DNA of 64,000 nt from Neorhizobium lilium (lineage in GTDB: Bacteria > Pseudomonadota > Alphaproteobacteria > Rhizobiales > Rhizobiaceae): NCBI RefSeq assembly GCF_004053875.1, contig NZ_SBIP01000002.1, positions 62,001 through 126,000 on the forward strand. The letters run 5' to 3'. The notes beneath the pieces were generated by a model. The model searched no databases, had not been told where the DNA came from, and worked only from the letters and a program-made list of their open reading frames with translations. The position numbers and the translations under genes are program-made. Of the stretch, positions 42,441 to 52,129 are shown piece by piece. How positions within the stretch are numbered: the stretch's first letter is position 1; each line of letters begins with the position of its first letter.

Positions 42441-44804
42441 TCAAACGGCCGGCGTCAGAGGGTTGGGAATCGCGGGCCGCGACACCGGAACCTCCGGCTT
42501 GCTGGACGCCGGCTCGCCGGGCTCCACGCGCGTAATGATCACGGGAACGGATTTGGCCGCCGGAGTATTGCTGCCCTCATCGCGGTGGGATAGCGGCAGC
42601 AATGCGTTGGTCTCCGGGTAATAAGCGCCGCAACAGCCTTTCGGCACGTCATAGGCAACCACCTTGAAACCGGAGACGCGGCGCAAGGTCCCGACATCCG
42701 TAGCGCAGGTAAATTCGACCATGGAGCCTTCGCTCAAGCCCAGCTCGGCCATATCCTGCTCGTTCATGAACACGACCATCCGCTCTCCGGAAACACCGCG
42801 ATAGCGGTCATTGTTGGAGTAGATGGTCGTGTTGAACTGGTCATGGCTGCGCAGGGTCATGAGCTGCAGATGCGGGTGCTCGGGATTATCGTCGTTCTGG
42901 TCCTTGATGTCGGGGTTGAACAGGAAGTTCGCTTTTCCGGTCGGCGTGTTCCAAACGCGCTCGCTTGCGCTATTGGGCAGCTTGAAGCCGCCCGGCTTGC
43001 CGATGCGCTGGTTGAAGTCGGTGAACTGGTCGGGAAAGACTTCCTCGATCTTGTCGCGGATGCGGTCATAATCGGCGGTCATGCCATCCCAGTCGATCAC
43101 CGCCCGGTCGGCGACCGTGGCTTTGGCAAGATTGGCGATGATCCACGGTTCGGATCGGCAGTGCTCGCTGGCCGGCGCCAACATGCCGGTAGAGCCATGC
43201 ACCATGGAGAAGCTGTCCTCCACGGTGATCGTCTGCGCCTGGCCGTTCTGCATGTCGAGTTCCGTCCGGCCCAGCGCCGGCAGGATATAGGCGTTCTTGC
43301 CGTGGATGAGATGGCTGCGGTTAAGCTTGGTCGCCACATGAACGGTCAAGCCGATCTGCGGCACCTTCTCGGCGATCCGCTCGATATCCGGGATGGCCCT
43401 GAAGAAATTGCCGCCCATGGCAAGGAAAGCGTCCACTTCGCCGCGCAGGATGGCTTCGCAGCATTCGGCCGTATCGTGGCCGTGTTCGCGTGGGCTGCGG
43501 AAGCCGAAGGCCTGGTCGAGCTTGGAGAGAAAGGCTTCGGTCGGGGTCTTGTTGATGCCCACAGTCCGGTCGCCCTGGACATTGGAGTGCCCCCTGATCG
43601 GACAAGGCCCAGCCCCGAGCCGGCCGACATTGCCGCGCAGGAACAGAAGATTGAGGATCTGGTGCATGGCGTCGCCGCCATGCTTGTGCTGGGTGATCCC
43701 CATGCCCCAGCAAACGATCACCCGCTCGGCCTTCATATAGATGTCGGCGGCATGCTCGATCTCATTTCGAGAGAGCGCCGTGTAATGCTCAATCTCGTCC
43801 CAAACGAGATTGCGGACGAACTCCGCAAACTCCTCGAAGCCATGGGTATGCTCCGCCAGAAAGGCCACATCCAGCACCCGAGGACGTCCCTGCTCCTGCG
43901 CCGCATCGTCGGCCGCAATCACCGCCTTGCAGATTCCCTGCATCGCCATGATGTCGCCGCCGGTCCGAAGCTGGAAATAGCTCGAGCTGATCTTCTGGCC
44001 TTTGCCCGTCAGCATCTCGACCGGGCTCTGAGGATCGCTGAAGCGCACCAGCGCCCGTTCCTTCAGCGGATTGAAGGCGACGATGGGGACGCCGCGCTTT
44101 GCCATTCCGTGCAGATTGGTCATCATCCGCGGGCTGTTGGTGCCGGGGTTCTGACCTATGATGAAGAGAGCGTCGCAATGCTCCCAGTCCTCCAGGGTCA
44201 CGGTTCCCTTGCCGATGCCGATGCTTTGGGGAAGCGCCACGGTGGTCGTCATGTGGCACATGTCGGAGCAGTCCGGGAAATTGTTCGTGCCGAACAGGCG
44301 GCCGTGGAGCTGCCAGAGGAAAGCTGCTTCGTTCGACGTGCGGCCGGAGGTGTAAAAGTTCACACGCTTGGGATCCAGCTTGCGGAGCCTTTCGCCGATA
44401 TCGGCCAGCGCCGTCTCCCACTCCACGGGGTAGTATTTGTCGGCCGCTGCATCGTAGCGCATGGGATGCGTCAGACGGCCATGGTCTTCGAGGTCGTGAT
44501 CCGTCCAGGACTTGAGCTCCTCGACAGTATGTTCCGCGAAGAAATCCGGGCCAGTTCGTTTCTTGGTCGCTTCCCAGGCCACAGCCTTGGCGCCGTTCTC
44601 GCAATATTCGGCAAAATGCGGTTTGTCAGGATCCGGCCAGGCGCAACTTGGGCAATCGAAGCCGCCTGGTTTGTTCATGGAGAGCAGCGCCCGGTTGCCC
44701 TTCAGCAAAATCTGCTGCTTGCCGAGATGCCGTTCGACGGCATTCAATGCACCCCAGCCTCCCGCCGACTGTTGTTCCGGAGCAGATTTGCGACCCTCGG
44801 CCAT
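42441..44804 (-). CDS. FdhF/YdeP family molybdopterin oxidoreductase
   Basis: From the ATG at 44804 (preceded by AGGAGG) the protein has 787 residues. It shows the YdeP build: an N-terminal CPSCAWPDP segment, FYTSGRTSNEAAFLWQL near 155, IIGQNPGTNSPRM for the molybdopterin cofactor, and a final molydopterin dinucleotide-binding domain (LMTLRSHDQFNTTIY, cited in parts). It resembles formate dehydrogenase H but lacks a selenocysteine or Cys-His active motif that I can see. The E. coli homologue is linked to acid resistance. A longer start at 44849 is unsupported. Confidence 0.85.
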   Translation of the reverse strand: MAEGRKSAPEQQSAGGWGALNAVERHLGKQQILLKGNRALLSMNKPGGFDCPSCAWPDPDKPHFAEYCENGAKAVAWEATKKRTGPDFFAEHTVEELKSWTDHDLEDHGRLTHPMRYDAAADKYYPVEWETALADIGERLRKLDPKRVNFYTSGRTSNEAAFLWQLHGRLFGTNNFPDCSDMCHMTTTVALPQSIGIGKGTVTLEDWEHCDALFIIGQNPGTNSPRMMTNLHGMAKRGVPIVAFNPLKERALVRFSDPQSPVEMLTGKGQKISSSYFQLRTGGDIMAMQGICKAVIAADDAAQEQGRPRVLDVAFLAEHTHGFEEFAEFVRNLVWDEIEHYTALSRNEIEHAADIYMKAERVIVCWGMGITQHKHGGDAMHQILNLLFLRGNVGRLGAGPCPIRGHSNVQGDRTVGINKTPTEAFLSKLDQAFGFRSPREHGHDTAECCEAILRGEVDAFLAMGGNFFRAIPDIERIAEKVPQIGLTVHVATKLNRSHLIHGKNAYILPALGRTELDMQNGQAQTITVEDSFSMVHGSTGMLAPASEHCRSEPWIIANLAKATVADRAVIDWDGMTADYDRIRDKIEEVFPDQFTDFNQRIGKPGGFKLPNSASERVWNTPTGKANFLFNPDIKDQNDDNPEHPHLQLMTLRSHDQFNTTIYSNNDRYRGVSGERMVVFMNEQDMAELGLSEGSMVEFTCATDVGTLRRVSGFKVVAYDVPKGCCGAYYPETNALLPLSHRDEGSNTPAAKSVPVIITRVEPGEPASSKPEVPVSRPAIPNPLTPAV

Positions 44805-44883
44805 CCGCGGCCTCCTATCTTCGATGTAACGATACAGGCTGAACCCCAAGAGAGGCCGCTAGTTCCCAGGAGATCAATGGCGA

Positions 44884-45822
44884 TCAGGGTATCTGACGCG
44901 TAAGCTGATGAACAGAAGGATCAAGGCCGATCTGGTCGCGGCCTCTCATCTTGGCTGCATAAAGTGCAAGGTCTGCGCGGCGGTACACATTTTCCGCAGT
45001 GTCGCCCGGTAGAATGGAAGCTATCCCTGCCGAGAACGTATAGCGAAAGCTCGCCTGCTGCGGCACCGGACGGGAACGCCGGACCTCGGTCAGCATGCGC
45101 TGCACAAGCACTTCCGCTTCCTGAGGCGACGTTTTTGGCAGGACGAGCACGAACTCCTCGCCCCCGACGCGACCGAGCACATCCGTCTTGCGAATGAGGT
45201 GCTGCAGGCTCGCGGCGAAATCCTTGAGAACCGCATCGCCCACCGGATGACCGAAACGATCGTTGATATATTTGAAATTGTCGATGTCGAGCACGGCGAT
45301 AGTTCCGCCGAGGCCTTCTTCCCGATCGTCGCGCAAAAGGTCATCCAGCTTCGACATCACGAACCGTCTGCTGGGAATACCGGTCAAATCATCCGTCTGT
45401 GAGGCCTTGACGGCAAAGTCGCGGTCCTGACGCAACGACCTTTCATCGATTTTCACCGATGTGATATCGACGGCGACACAGAGCATCCAGCCATCCGGAT
45501 GAGTTGTTTCGGTCATCCACAGCCAGCGGCCGTCATGGAGATCCGTCTCGAAGGCGCGGTGCATGGTTTTGCCCCGGCGGGCCAGTGTCGAGAGAAGCCA
45601 GCTTTCGAAATCCGCAGCCGCGATGACCGTGCCGCGTCCAGCATGGAAATTCCGGCGCATGAAGTCTGCCCAGAAAAGCTCCTCGCTCTCAACGATGAAC
45701 CAGGCCTCGCGAAAAGCGCGGTTGGCGAAACACAGTTTGTCATTATGATCGAAGGCCGCGACCATCACGCCCGAAGCTTCCATGAGCTGAGCTATCTGAA
45801 AGGCGATTTCCGCAGTGGCCAA
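44884..45822 (-). CDS. PAS-containing diguanylate cyclase
   Basis: The 312-residue protein starts with a PAS-like domain (residues 10-130, VMVAAFDHNDKLCFANRAF, cited in parts) and ends in a GGDEF domain with the active-site GGEEF preceded by the inhibitory I-site R-x-x-D five residues before it (RKTD). It makes c-di-GMP and is probably product-inhibited. No membrane segment is present, so the PAS may sense a soluble ligand. The start is a TTG at 45822 and is uncertain. It is divergent from the GGDEF-EAL gene. Confidence 0.85.
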   Translation of the reverse strand: MATAEIAFQIAQLMEASGVMVAAFDHNDKLCFANRAFREAWFIVESEELFWADFMRRNFHAGRGTVIAAADFESWLLSTLARRGKTMHRAFETDLHDGRWLWMTETTHPDGWMLCVAVDITSVKIDERSLRQDRDFAVKASQTDDLTGIPSRRFVMSKLDDLLRDDREEGLGGTIAVLDIDNFKYINDRFGHPVGDAVLKDFAASLQHLIRKTDVLGRVGGEEFVLVLPKTSPQEAEVLVQRMLTEVRRSRPVPQQASFRYTFSAGIASILPGDTAENVYRRADLALYAAKMRGRDQIGLDPSVHQLTRQIP

Positions 45823-46024
45823 GGCCTCATGCCCCCAGGTGAATTGTAGATTCCATGTAGGCGTGCAGCGATGAATAAACTGTTAGAGATTTGGCAAGCG
45901 GTGCATCTTGCAAGTACAAAATCCAATACAAGGCAGCATTCGCAACTTGGAAAATACGATCATGACACCTTCATCTTTGTCTAACAGGTTCCAGCGATGA
46001 TTGCGGGTCTAAAGGAGCCATTTT

Positions 46025-48226
46025 GTGAAATCGGACAGCAAGACCAGCAAGCGCCATACCGCATCGGTGGATAGGGGTTTCCCCGGAAGGCCGGCGGATC
46101 GTCTTAAGCCCACTAAGGACATTCACGACGAACCTTCACTGGCAGAGCGCTACCTCTGGCTGGAAGCCATGATCAATCACGTGCCGGACTTCATCTATGC
46201 GAAGGATCTGGAAGGCCGCTTCCTTTTCGCCAACCATGCCGTCGTGCACAACAATGGTATGGCGAGCGTGAACGAAATTATCGGTCGGACGGATGCAGAA
46301 CTCCATGGGTCGGCTGCCGCGTCTGCCATAGACGACGTCGAGCGCCGCGTCATGGTATCGGGCCAAGCCGACCTCGGCCTGGAGGAGCGGGCGATGAAGG
46401 CCGGTTGGGACAAATGGCTGATGATGTCTCGCGTGCCGCTCAGGAGCGCCGACGGAACAATCATCGGCGTCGTCGGCGCTTCGCGGGACATCACTGCTCG
46501 CAAAGCTTCCGAAATGCTCATGGCGGCCCAGGCGGAGCTGCTGCGGCTGGTGGTGGACTCCGCGCCGCTTCCCCAATTCATCGACAGGTTCGCGCTTCTT
46601 CTTGAAGGCATTGCGCCAGGTCTGCAGGCAGCGGTGTTCCTTGCCAGGGGGCGACACGAACCAATGTTCTCGCTGCATTACCCGGACTATTCGGACAACA
46701 AGCGGATCGCCATTGGCGACCTTTCCTCCACCTCGGACACATTCGAGTCGATCGCCCGTGAAACATTTGGGATGCGCGACAAGATCCGCCGCCTCGATAT
46801 CCGCTCTTCCGATGGTGAGCTTCACGGTCTCCTCGCCGTTTCAATTCCCGGGGACTCAATCAATCCCGCCATCCAGGATTTCCTGAACGGCGCGGCCCAT
46901 ATGGCGGGGATCGCGATCGACCGCATCCACTCCGAAAGCCGGATACGGTTTCTTGCCGAGCATGATGCGCTGACAGGCCTGCCATCGCGCATAAAGCTGG
47001 ACGAGGAACTGAAGACCATTCTGAGACATGCGGGCGAAACCGGCGGCAGCGTCGCGGTCTCCTTCATCGACGTGGACAATTTCAAGCTCGTCAATGACAG
47101 CCTTGGGCATGAGGCGGGAGACGAACTGCTCAAGGAGGTCGCCGCCGGCCTGTCGATCCATATCGGACACCACGGGCTCGTGTCGCGGATCGGTGGCGAC
47201 GAATTCGTCGTGGTCCTCAACGGCGACGGCGTCGTGAGCCTTGAGGATCGTATGGACAGCCTGCGTAAAAGCATTCGGCGATACTACAATATAAAAGGGA
47301 TCGAGCTGCAGGTCACGTCGAGCATGGGGATCGCCATCTTTCCCGATCACGGCACCAGCACGTCCGAGCTGCTGGCTCATGCCGACCTGGCAATGTATCG
47401 GGCGAAGCTCGACGGCCGCGACGGATCCTACACGTTTAACAAGGAATTGGCCGAGGCTTCCTCGCAGAAGCTGTTGCGGATAGAAGATCTGCGCCGCGCC
47501 TTGTTGCAGGACGAGATCATCCTGCATTACCAGCCCCAGAAAAACCTCAAAACGGGGGCCCTGACGGGCGTCGAGGCACTTGTGCGTTGGCAGCATCCCA
47601 AGGAGGGCCTGATCGCTCCTGCGCAATTCGTCCCCTTGGCGGAAGAAACGGGATTGATCCTCGATCTCGGACTGGCGGTGCTGGTCAAAGCGTGTCGGCA
47701 AGCCAAAGCCTGGCAGGACGAGGGCCTTGTGCCCGTCAGGATGAGCGTGAACATGTCCACGCGTCAGTTCCAAGAGCCCGGCTTGCCAAAACTGGTTGCG
47801 GCGGTCCTTGAAGAAACCGGACTTGATCCGCGCTGGCTGGAGATCGAGATTACCGAAAGCCTGATCATGAAGAATGTGGAGGCCGCCGTCACGCGAATGG
47901 GCGAACTCACTCAACTCGGGCTTAGCCTAGCTCTCGACGATTTCGGGACAGGCTATTCGAGCCTCAGCATGCTGAAGCGCTTTCCGCTGACTCGCCTCAA
48001 GATCGACCGTTCGTTCATTTCCGAGATCCCGGAAGACGAAGACAGCATGGCGATCGTCTCAGCCGTCATTTCGCTTGGGCAGAAGCTTGGCCTTGTCGTC
48101 CTCGCAGAAGGCGTGGAGACGCAGGCCCAAGCAGACTACCTGCGCCAGGCTGGATGCGAAGAGGTCCAGGGATATCTTGAAGGGCGTCCCATGCCGGCCG
48201 CCGAGTTACGGCGAACGTTGCCCTGA
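46025..48226 (+). CDS. PAS-GAF-like-GGDEF-EAL c-di-GMP enzyme
   Basis: The 733-residue protein starts at a GTG after AAAGGAG. The order is PAS (residues 40-165, FIYAKDLEGRFLFANHAVV, cited in parts), a GAF-like domain (180-300), GGDEF (305-470) and EAL (480-733). The cyclase motif GGDEF is intact but has no I-site R-x-x-D before it. The EAL domain has EALVRW, ITES and DDFGTGYSS with metal ligands, so it should cleave c-di-GMP. Net activity cannot be judged. It is divergent from the other GGDEF gene. Confidence 0.9.
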   Translation: MKSDSKTSKRHTASVDRGFPGRPADRLKPTKDIHDEPSLAERYLWLEAMINHVPDFIYAKDLEGRFLFANHAVVHNNGMASVNEIIGRTDAELHGSAAASAIDDVERRVMVSGQADLGLEERAMKAGWDKWLMMSRVPLRSADGTIIGVVGASRDITARKASEMLMAAQAELLRLVVDSAPLPQFIDRFALLLEGIAPGLQAAVFLARGRHEPMFSLHYPDYSDNKRIAIGDLSSTSDTFESIARETFGMRDKIRRLDIRSSDGELHGLLAVSIPGDSINPAIQDFLNGAAHMAGIAIDRIHSESRIRFLAEHDALTGLPSRIKLDEELKTILRHAGETGGSVAVSFIDVDNFKLVNDSLGHEAGDELLKEVAAGLSIHIGHHGLVSRIGGDEFVVVLNGDGVVSLEDRMDSLRKSIRRYYNIKGIELQVTSSMGIAIFPDHGTSTSELLAHADLAMYRAKLDGRDGSYTFNKELAEASSQKLLRIEDLRRALLQDEIILHYQPQKNLKTGALTGVEALVRWQHPKEGLIAPAQFVPLAEETGLILDLGLAVLVKACRQAKAWQDEGLVPVRMSVNMSTRQFQEPGLPKLVAAVLEETGLDPRWLEIEITESLIMKNVEAAVTRMGELTQLGLSLALDDFGTGYSSLSMLKRFPLTRLKIDRSFISEIPEDEDSMAIVSAVISLGQKLGLVVLAEGVETQAQADYLRQAGCEEVQGYLEGRPMPAAELRRTLP

Positions 48227-48278
48227 CCAGCTTGGCGCCTCTCGATCCCTTCCACGTCCGCAAGCCCACAGGCGCTCG

Positions 48279-49235
48279 TCACCGACGAGCCGCAACTTGG
48301 CCGGCGACGATGCAAAGCAGTTCGAACAGCATGGTTGCGCCTGCAAGAGCGGTGACATTGCCGACGTCGAAAGGTGGAGCAACCTCCACCACATCGGCCC
48401 CGACGATGTTAACGTCACTCAGCAGTCTCACCATCTGCTGTGCTTCTCGGGTGCTGAACCCGCCGATCTCCGGCGTACCCGTGCCCGGCGCCATAGAGGG
48501 ATCGATGCTGTCTATGTCGAAGGTGACATAGGTCGGCATATCGCCGATGATCCGCACCGCTTCTTTCATCACGTCTTCCGCGCCGCGCCGGACGAATTCC
48601 TCCATGTAAATGATGCGCACGCCCTGAGCCTTCGCCCAATCGTGTTCTCCGGTCTCATAGATCGAGCCGCGAATGCCGATCTGCACGATCCGTTTAGGGT
48701 CGAGCAAGCCCTCCTCGATCGCACGTCTGAACGGTGTGCCATGAGTATAGAGGTTATCGCCGAAATAGCGGTCGTTCGTATCCGAATGGGCATCGAAATG
48801 GATGAGGCCGAGCTTGCGCCCGCTAGATACGGCCCGCAGGATGGGAAGCGTGATCAGATGGTCGCCGCCGACTGCAAGCGGAATGGCGGCCTCCTCCACG
48901 ATGGCACGGATACCGTCTTCGATGGACTTCAACGAGTCTTGGAGGTCGATGGGGTTGACCGTCAGATCGCCCACATCCGCGACATTGGCGACACTGAAGG
49001 GCTGGATGCCTGTTACGTGATGCGCCCGCCTCATCAGGCTCGACTGATTGCGCACTTCGCGGGGTCCGTGACGGGCTCCGGCGCGGTTCGTCGTTCCTCC
49101 ATCCCAGGGAATGCCGACCAGGGCAATGTCCAGATCTTTCGCCGTGTCCACGACAGGCAGCCGCATGAAGGTGGAGTGACCCGCAAAGCGCGGCACTTTC
49201 GCGGCATCGACAGGCTGGTGGAACTGACTGCTCAT
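48279..49235 (-). CDS. speB: Agmatinase/ureohydrolase family protein
   Basis: The 318-residue protein is a full ureohydrolase. It carries the manganese ligands in GGDHLITLP, HFDAHSDTND and FDIDSIDPS, and a GIPWDGGTTNRAGARHGP segment at the start (cited in parts). It may hydrolyse agmatine to putrescine and urea, or a related guanidino compound; the sequence does not settle which. The start at 49235 has GAGG seven bases upstream, and a TTG at 49241 is an alternative. It is convergent with the GGDEF-EAL gene. Confidence 0.85.
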   Translation of the reverse strand: MSSQFHQPVDAAKVPRFAGHSTFMRLPVVDTAKDLDIALVGIPWDGGTTNRAGARHGPREVRNQSSLMRRAHHVTGIQPFSVANVADVGDLTVNPIDLQDSLKSIEDGIRAIVEEAAIPLAVGGDHLITLPILRAVSSGRKLGLIHFDAHSDTNDRYFGDNLYTHGTPFRRAIEEGLLDPKRIVQIGIRGSIYETGEHDWAKAQGVRIIYMEEFVRRGAEDVMKEAVRIIGDMPTYVTFDIDSIDPSMAPGTGTPEIGGFSTREAQQMVRLLSDVNIVGADVVEVAPPFDVGNVTALAGATMLFELLCIVAGQVAARR

Positions 49236-49456
49236 AAGCAAACCTCATGCAGGAAACTGAACATCAACTATAGGCGGTCATCAATGACAGGGCGTAAGCG
49301 TAAATGGTATCATAAGGCTGAAATGCCAGGCTTCGTCCGGCCGTGAGCGGCAAATGACGAACGGGTCTCTTTCCGGCTCAGCCTTCATATAACTATGTCC
49401 TTCACCGGCTAGAGACAGGCCTTGATTCCGCGGAAACAAGGCCTGGTGGCACGGCA

Positions 49457-50971
49457 ATGGCAAATGAACAGGGCGTTGCGCCATTCTCCCTTCCATCCGT
49501 CCCGTTCAGAACTCTGACCATGTCGTCGGCCGTGGCTGTCGTCATCAGCATCACCGCCTGGCGTATCCTGATGCTTGCCTTCGACCGGACCGATCTCTTC
49601 GTGGACGAGGCCCAATATTGGCTTTGGAGCCAGAACCTCGACTTCGGCTATTATTCCAAGCCACCGATGATCGGCTGGGTGATCCGGCTCTTTACCGTGA
49701 TCGGCGGCTCCGATTCCTCGTTTTGGGTCAGATTGCCGGCACCGCTCTTCCACATGGCAACGGCTCTCCTTCTGATGCCGATCGCATCGCGAACGATCAG
49801 GCGCGAGGCAGCACCCTGGGCCGCGATGACCTTCGCCACCCTTCCCGCCGTATCACTCTCCTGCGTGCTGATGTCGACCGACACGATCCAGCTTACCTTT
49901 TTGGCGGTCGCGATCCTGCTTTTTCTCCGGCTGACCGAGGCGTCGTCCGCGATGGCCGCGATCGGGCTGGGCCTGTCGCTGGGGTTCGCTTTCCTCACCA
50001 AATATTCCGTTCTGTTTCTTCTGCCAGGAGTCGGGCTTGCCATGTTGACGCTGCCGACGGCACGCATTTCCTGGCGGGATGCACTTATCGCGGCAGCCGT
50101 TGGCACGCTGGTCGTTTCGCCCAATCTGTGGTGGAATTACCTCCATCAGGGAATCACGATCCAGCATACGGAGAGCATTGCCAATTGGAGCGGCAGCGAC
50201 GGAAAGAGCGGTCTTCGCATCCTTTCGGGCCTGAGCTTCTTCGCCGCGCAGTTTGCCGTCGTCGGGCCGATCGTGTTCATCGCCATGCTCTGGGCCGCCA
50301 AGCGTGTGGCGACGGGGCAGAGCGGCGACGGGGTAAAGCTTCTGGCATGGCTGTCGCTGCCCTGCGTGGCTTTGCTGACCCTCCAGGCATTTTTCGGCGG
50401 CGCCAACGCCAATTGGGCCGTGCCTGCCTATGTGGCCGGAACCGTTCTAGCCACAGGTGTGATGATGACCATGCCGTGGACGGTGGTGCGGACCTCTCTT
50501 GTCATCAGCGCCATACCCATGGTTCTGATCCCAGTGATGACCGCCTTTCCCATGACGTTCAAGCTGCCGAACGGCGAGCTTTTGATGAAACGCTACATGG
50601 GACGGAGTATCATAAGCAGCTTTGCTGCCGATACGGCGCGCAAGGAGAACATACGCGTCATCGTGGCCGACAACAGGCCTATCCTGGCCGATTTGTTCTA
50701 CACGCTACGTGAAGAGGACTTGGCAATCTACGCGAGACCGATTTCAGTGTTCCCGGCAAACTATTACGAACAGATCTTCCCGATGCCGATCTCTGCTCCA
50801 AGCCCGGTTCTTTACCTCTCGGAATCGAAGCTGACCTGCCAGGGCGAACCGGCAGAGGTGGCCGCACGATGGCTAATGCCGTTTGGCTACCGGGCAGGAC
50901 ATGTTTTTTATGCCTACAAGGTAGATCCCAGCTGCCTACTTCCCGTCCACCAGGCACTTGCCCAAAGGTGA
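49457..50971 (+). CDS. Glycosyltransferase family 39 (ArnT/PMT-like)
   Basis: The 504-residue protein has about ten membrane segments. The GT39 signature FVDEAQYWLWSQNLDFGYYSKPPMIGWVI (cited in parts: DEAQYWLW, GYYSKPP) lies near residues 49-75, with the Asp-Glu metal pair. Such enzymes transfer sugars from lipid carriers to proteins, lipid A or cell-surface polymers. The acceptor is unknown. It stands alone between non-coding gaps. Confidence 0.85.
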   Translation: MANEQGVAPFSLPSVPFRTLTMSSAVAVVISITAWRILMLAFDRTDLFVDEAQYWLWSQNLDFGYYSKPPMIGWVIRLFTVIGGSDSSFWVRLPAPLFHMATALLLMPIASRTIRREAAPWAAMTFATLPAVSLSCVLMSTDTIQLTFLAVAILLFLRLTEASSAMAAIGLGLSLGFAFLTKYSVLFLLPGVGLAMLTLPTARISWRDALIAAAVGTLVVSPNLWWNYLHQGITIQHTESIANWSGSDGKSGLRILSGLSFFAAQFAVVGPIVFIAMLWAAKRVATGQSGDGVKLLAWLSLPCVALLTLQAFFGGANANWAVPAYVAGTVLATGVMMTMPWTVVRTSLVISAIPMVLIPVMTAFPMTFKLPNGELLMKRYMGRSIISSFAADTARKENIRVIVADNRPILADLFYTLREEDLAIYARPISVFPANYYEQIFPMPISAPSPVLYLSESKLTCQGEPAEVAARWLMPFGYRAGHVFYAYKVDPSCLLPVHQALAQR

Positions 50972-51108
50972 ACGGGCGGCGGCTGAGCGACCAGGTAAAG
51001 GCCTGTCCCAAGTAACTTCCACATCAAAAAGCCGCGAAGCACTGGCGATCTTGTCAGGATCGGCCCAATATCTCGGCCCAAAGTCCATTGCCTAAAAGGA
51101 CGGAAGCC

Positions 51109-51651
51109 ATGAAGCCTGCTGCACTTTCTGCCTTCCCGATATTTCTTTTGCTTGCCGCTGCGGCAAATAGTCAGGACGTGGGTTCTGCAATCGACGTTTT
51201 CGCATCACGCTGCCTTGTGGAAGGTCCACGCTTCGACAAGACGGTAGCGATGGCCAAACAGGAGGAGTGGCCGACGCTGGCAGCCGACATGGCAATGGCC
51301 TTCACGCCGGTTGGTGAGCCGACCGCGATTGAGGGATGGATGGCCAGCAAAGGCGAGGAAAATCCCTTCCAGGCGCTGGTGGTGTACAAGGCCGAGATTG
51401 CCGGAAAGTCGGTCGAAGGTTGTACCGTAGCGCTTTCCGGCACGGATGCGGCTGCCTTTGACAAGGCACTGGTGCTGAAGTCGAAAGCCAAGCCGCTCGG
51501 CGAAGAAACAGGCGAGGATACGGTCTACAAGCGTTACTCGGCCGATGTGGCTGGACGCGAGGGCGCAATCACCATTGCCCTGCCGCGCTATCCCAAAGGC
51601 AGCGATCAGGTGGTTGCAAGCGTCGTGGCGGAACAGCTGGTCGATAACTAG
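51109..51651 (+). CDS. Secreted protein of unknown function
   Basis: From the ATG at 51109, placed after AAAGGACGG, the protein has 180 residues with a signal peptide (MKPAALSAFPIFLLLAAAAN, cut near residue 21). The mature part has one Cys pair (CLVEGPRF, EGCTVALS) and an FxxxL-rich helical character. No family was recognised. It is probably periplasmic. Confidence 0.6.
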   Translation: MKPAALSAFPIFLLLAAAANSQDVGSAIDVFASRCLVEGPRFDKTVAMAKQEEWPTLAADMAMAFTPVGEPTAIEGWMASKGEENPFQALVVYKAEIAGKSVEGCTVALSGTDAAAFDKALVLKSKAKPLGEETGEDTVYKRYSADVAGREGAITIALPRYPKGSDQVVASVVAEQLVDN

Positions 51652-52129
51652 GACCAATCAGTATTCAGGTCTCGGGCATAGCGCGCGGATTTTGTTTTTG
51701 AACCGGAGGGAAGGCAGCAGTGGAGCATTCCCTCGACAAGGCCTTTCCGACGGTGAGGTCTGGTTTATCGGGCTCGCCTGACAAAAGGTCCAGGGACAAA
51801 ATCCGCTCGCGTCCCGAAGGGATATGGTGAAAATCGCCCATTTCTGCGTCGCGAAACCTCGATGGATATAAGATCCACCTTCGGTTTCGCTCCTAGAACT
51901 GAACGATTTCCCCTCAAACCCGCTCCAAATCCTGAGTGTCGATTAGTCCTAAGGCGCAGGAGTTTTCGTTTGTGCTGAGCAGTTCATGGATGGCGCAGAG
52001 CCTTCCACTGCTTAGCCATTCACCAAAATTTAACCATGCCGACGGACCATTCACACAAACTGCGTTTCGATTTCGGTCCTGTACCGATTCTGCGCAGATC
52101 TCAGTTCGCGCCTGGATAGGAACGCAATC
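51652..52129. other. Non-coding gap with a pair of inverted 15-bp repeats
   Basis: No credible gene is visible in 478 bp. GCGCGCGGATTTTGT at 51681-51695 and ACAAAATCCGCTCGC at 51796-51810 are inverted copies with 14 of 15 bases matching, about 100 bp apart. They could delimit a small relic element or fold into a long stem. Nothing else stands out. Confidence 0.45.

Noticed and set aside
42843..44903. 686-codon rightward frame opposite the YdeP-type gene
   Set aside because: The minus-strand frame has complete molybdoenzyme motifs and a strong ribosome site; this frame is its mirror.
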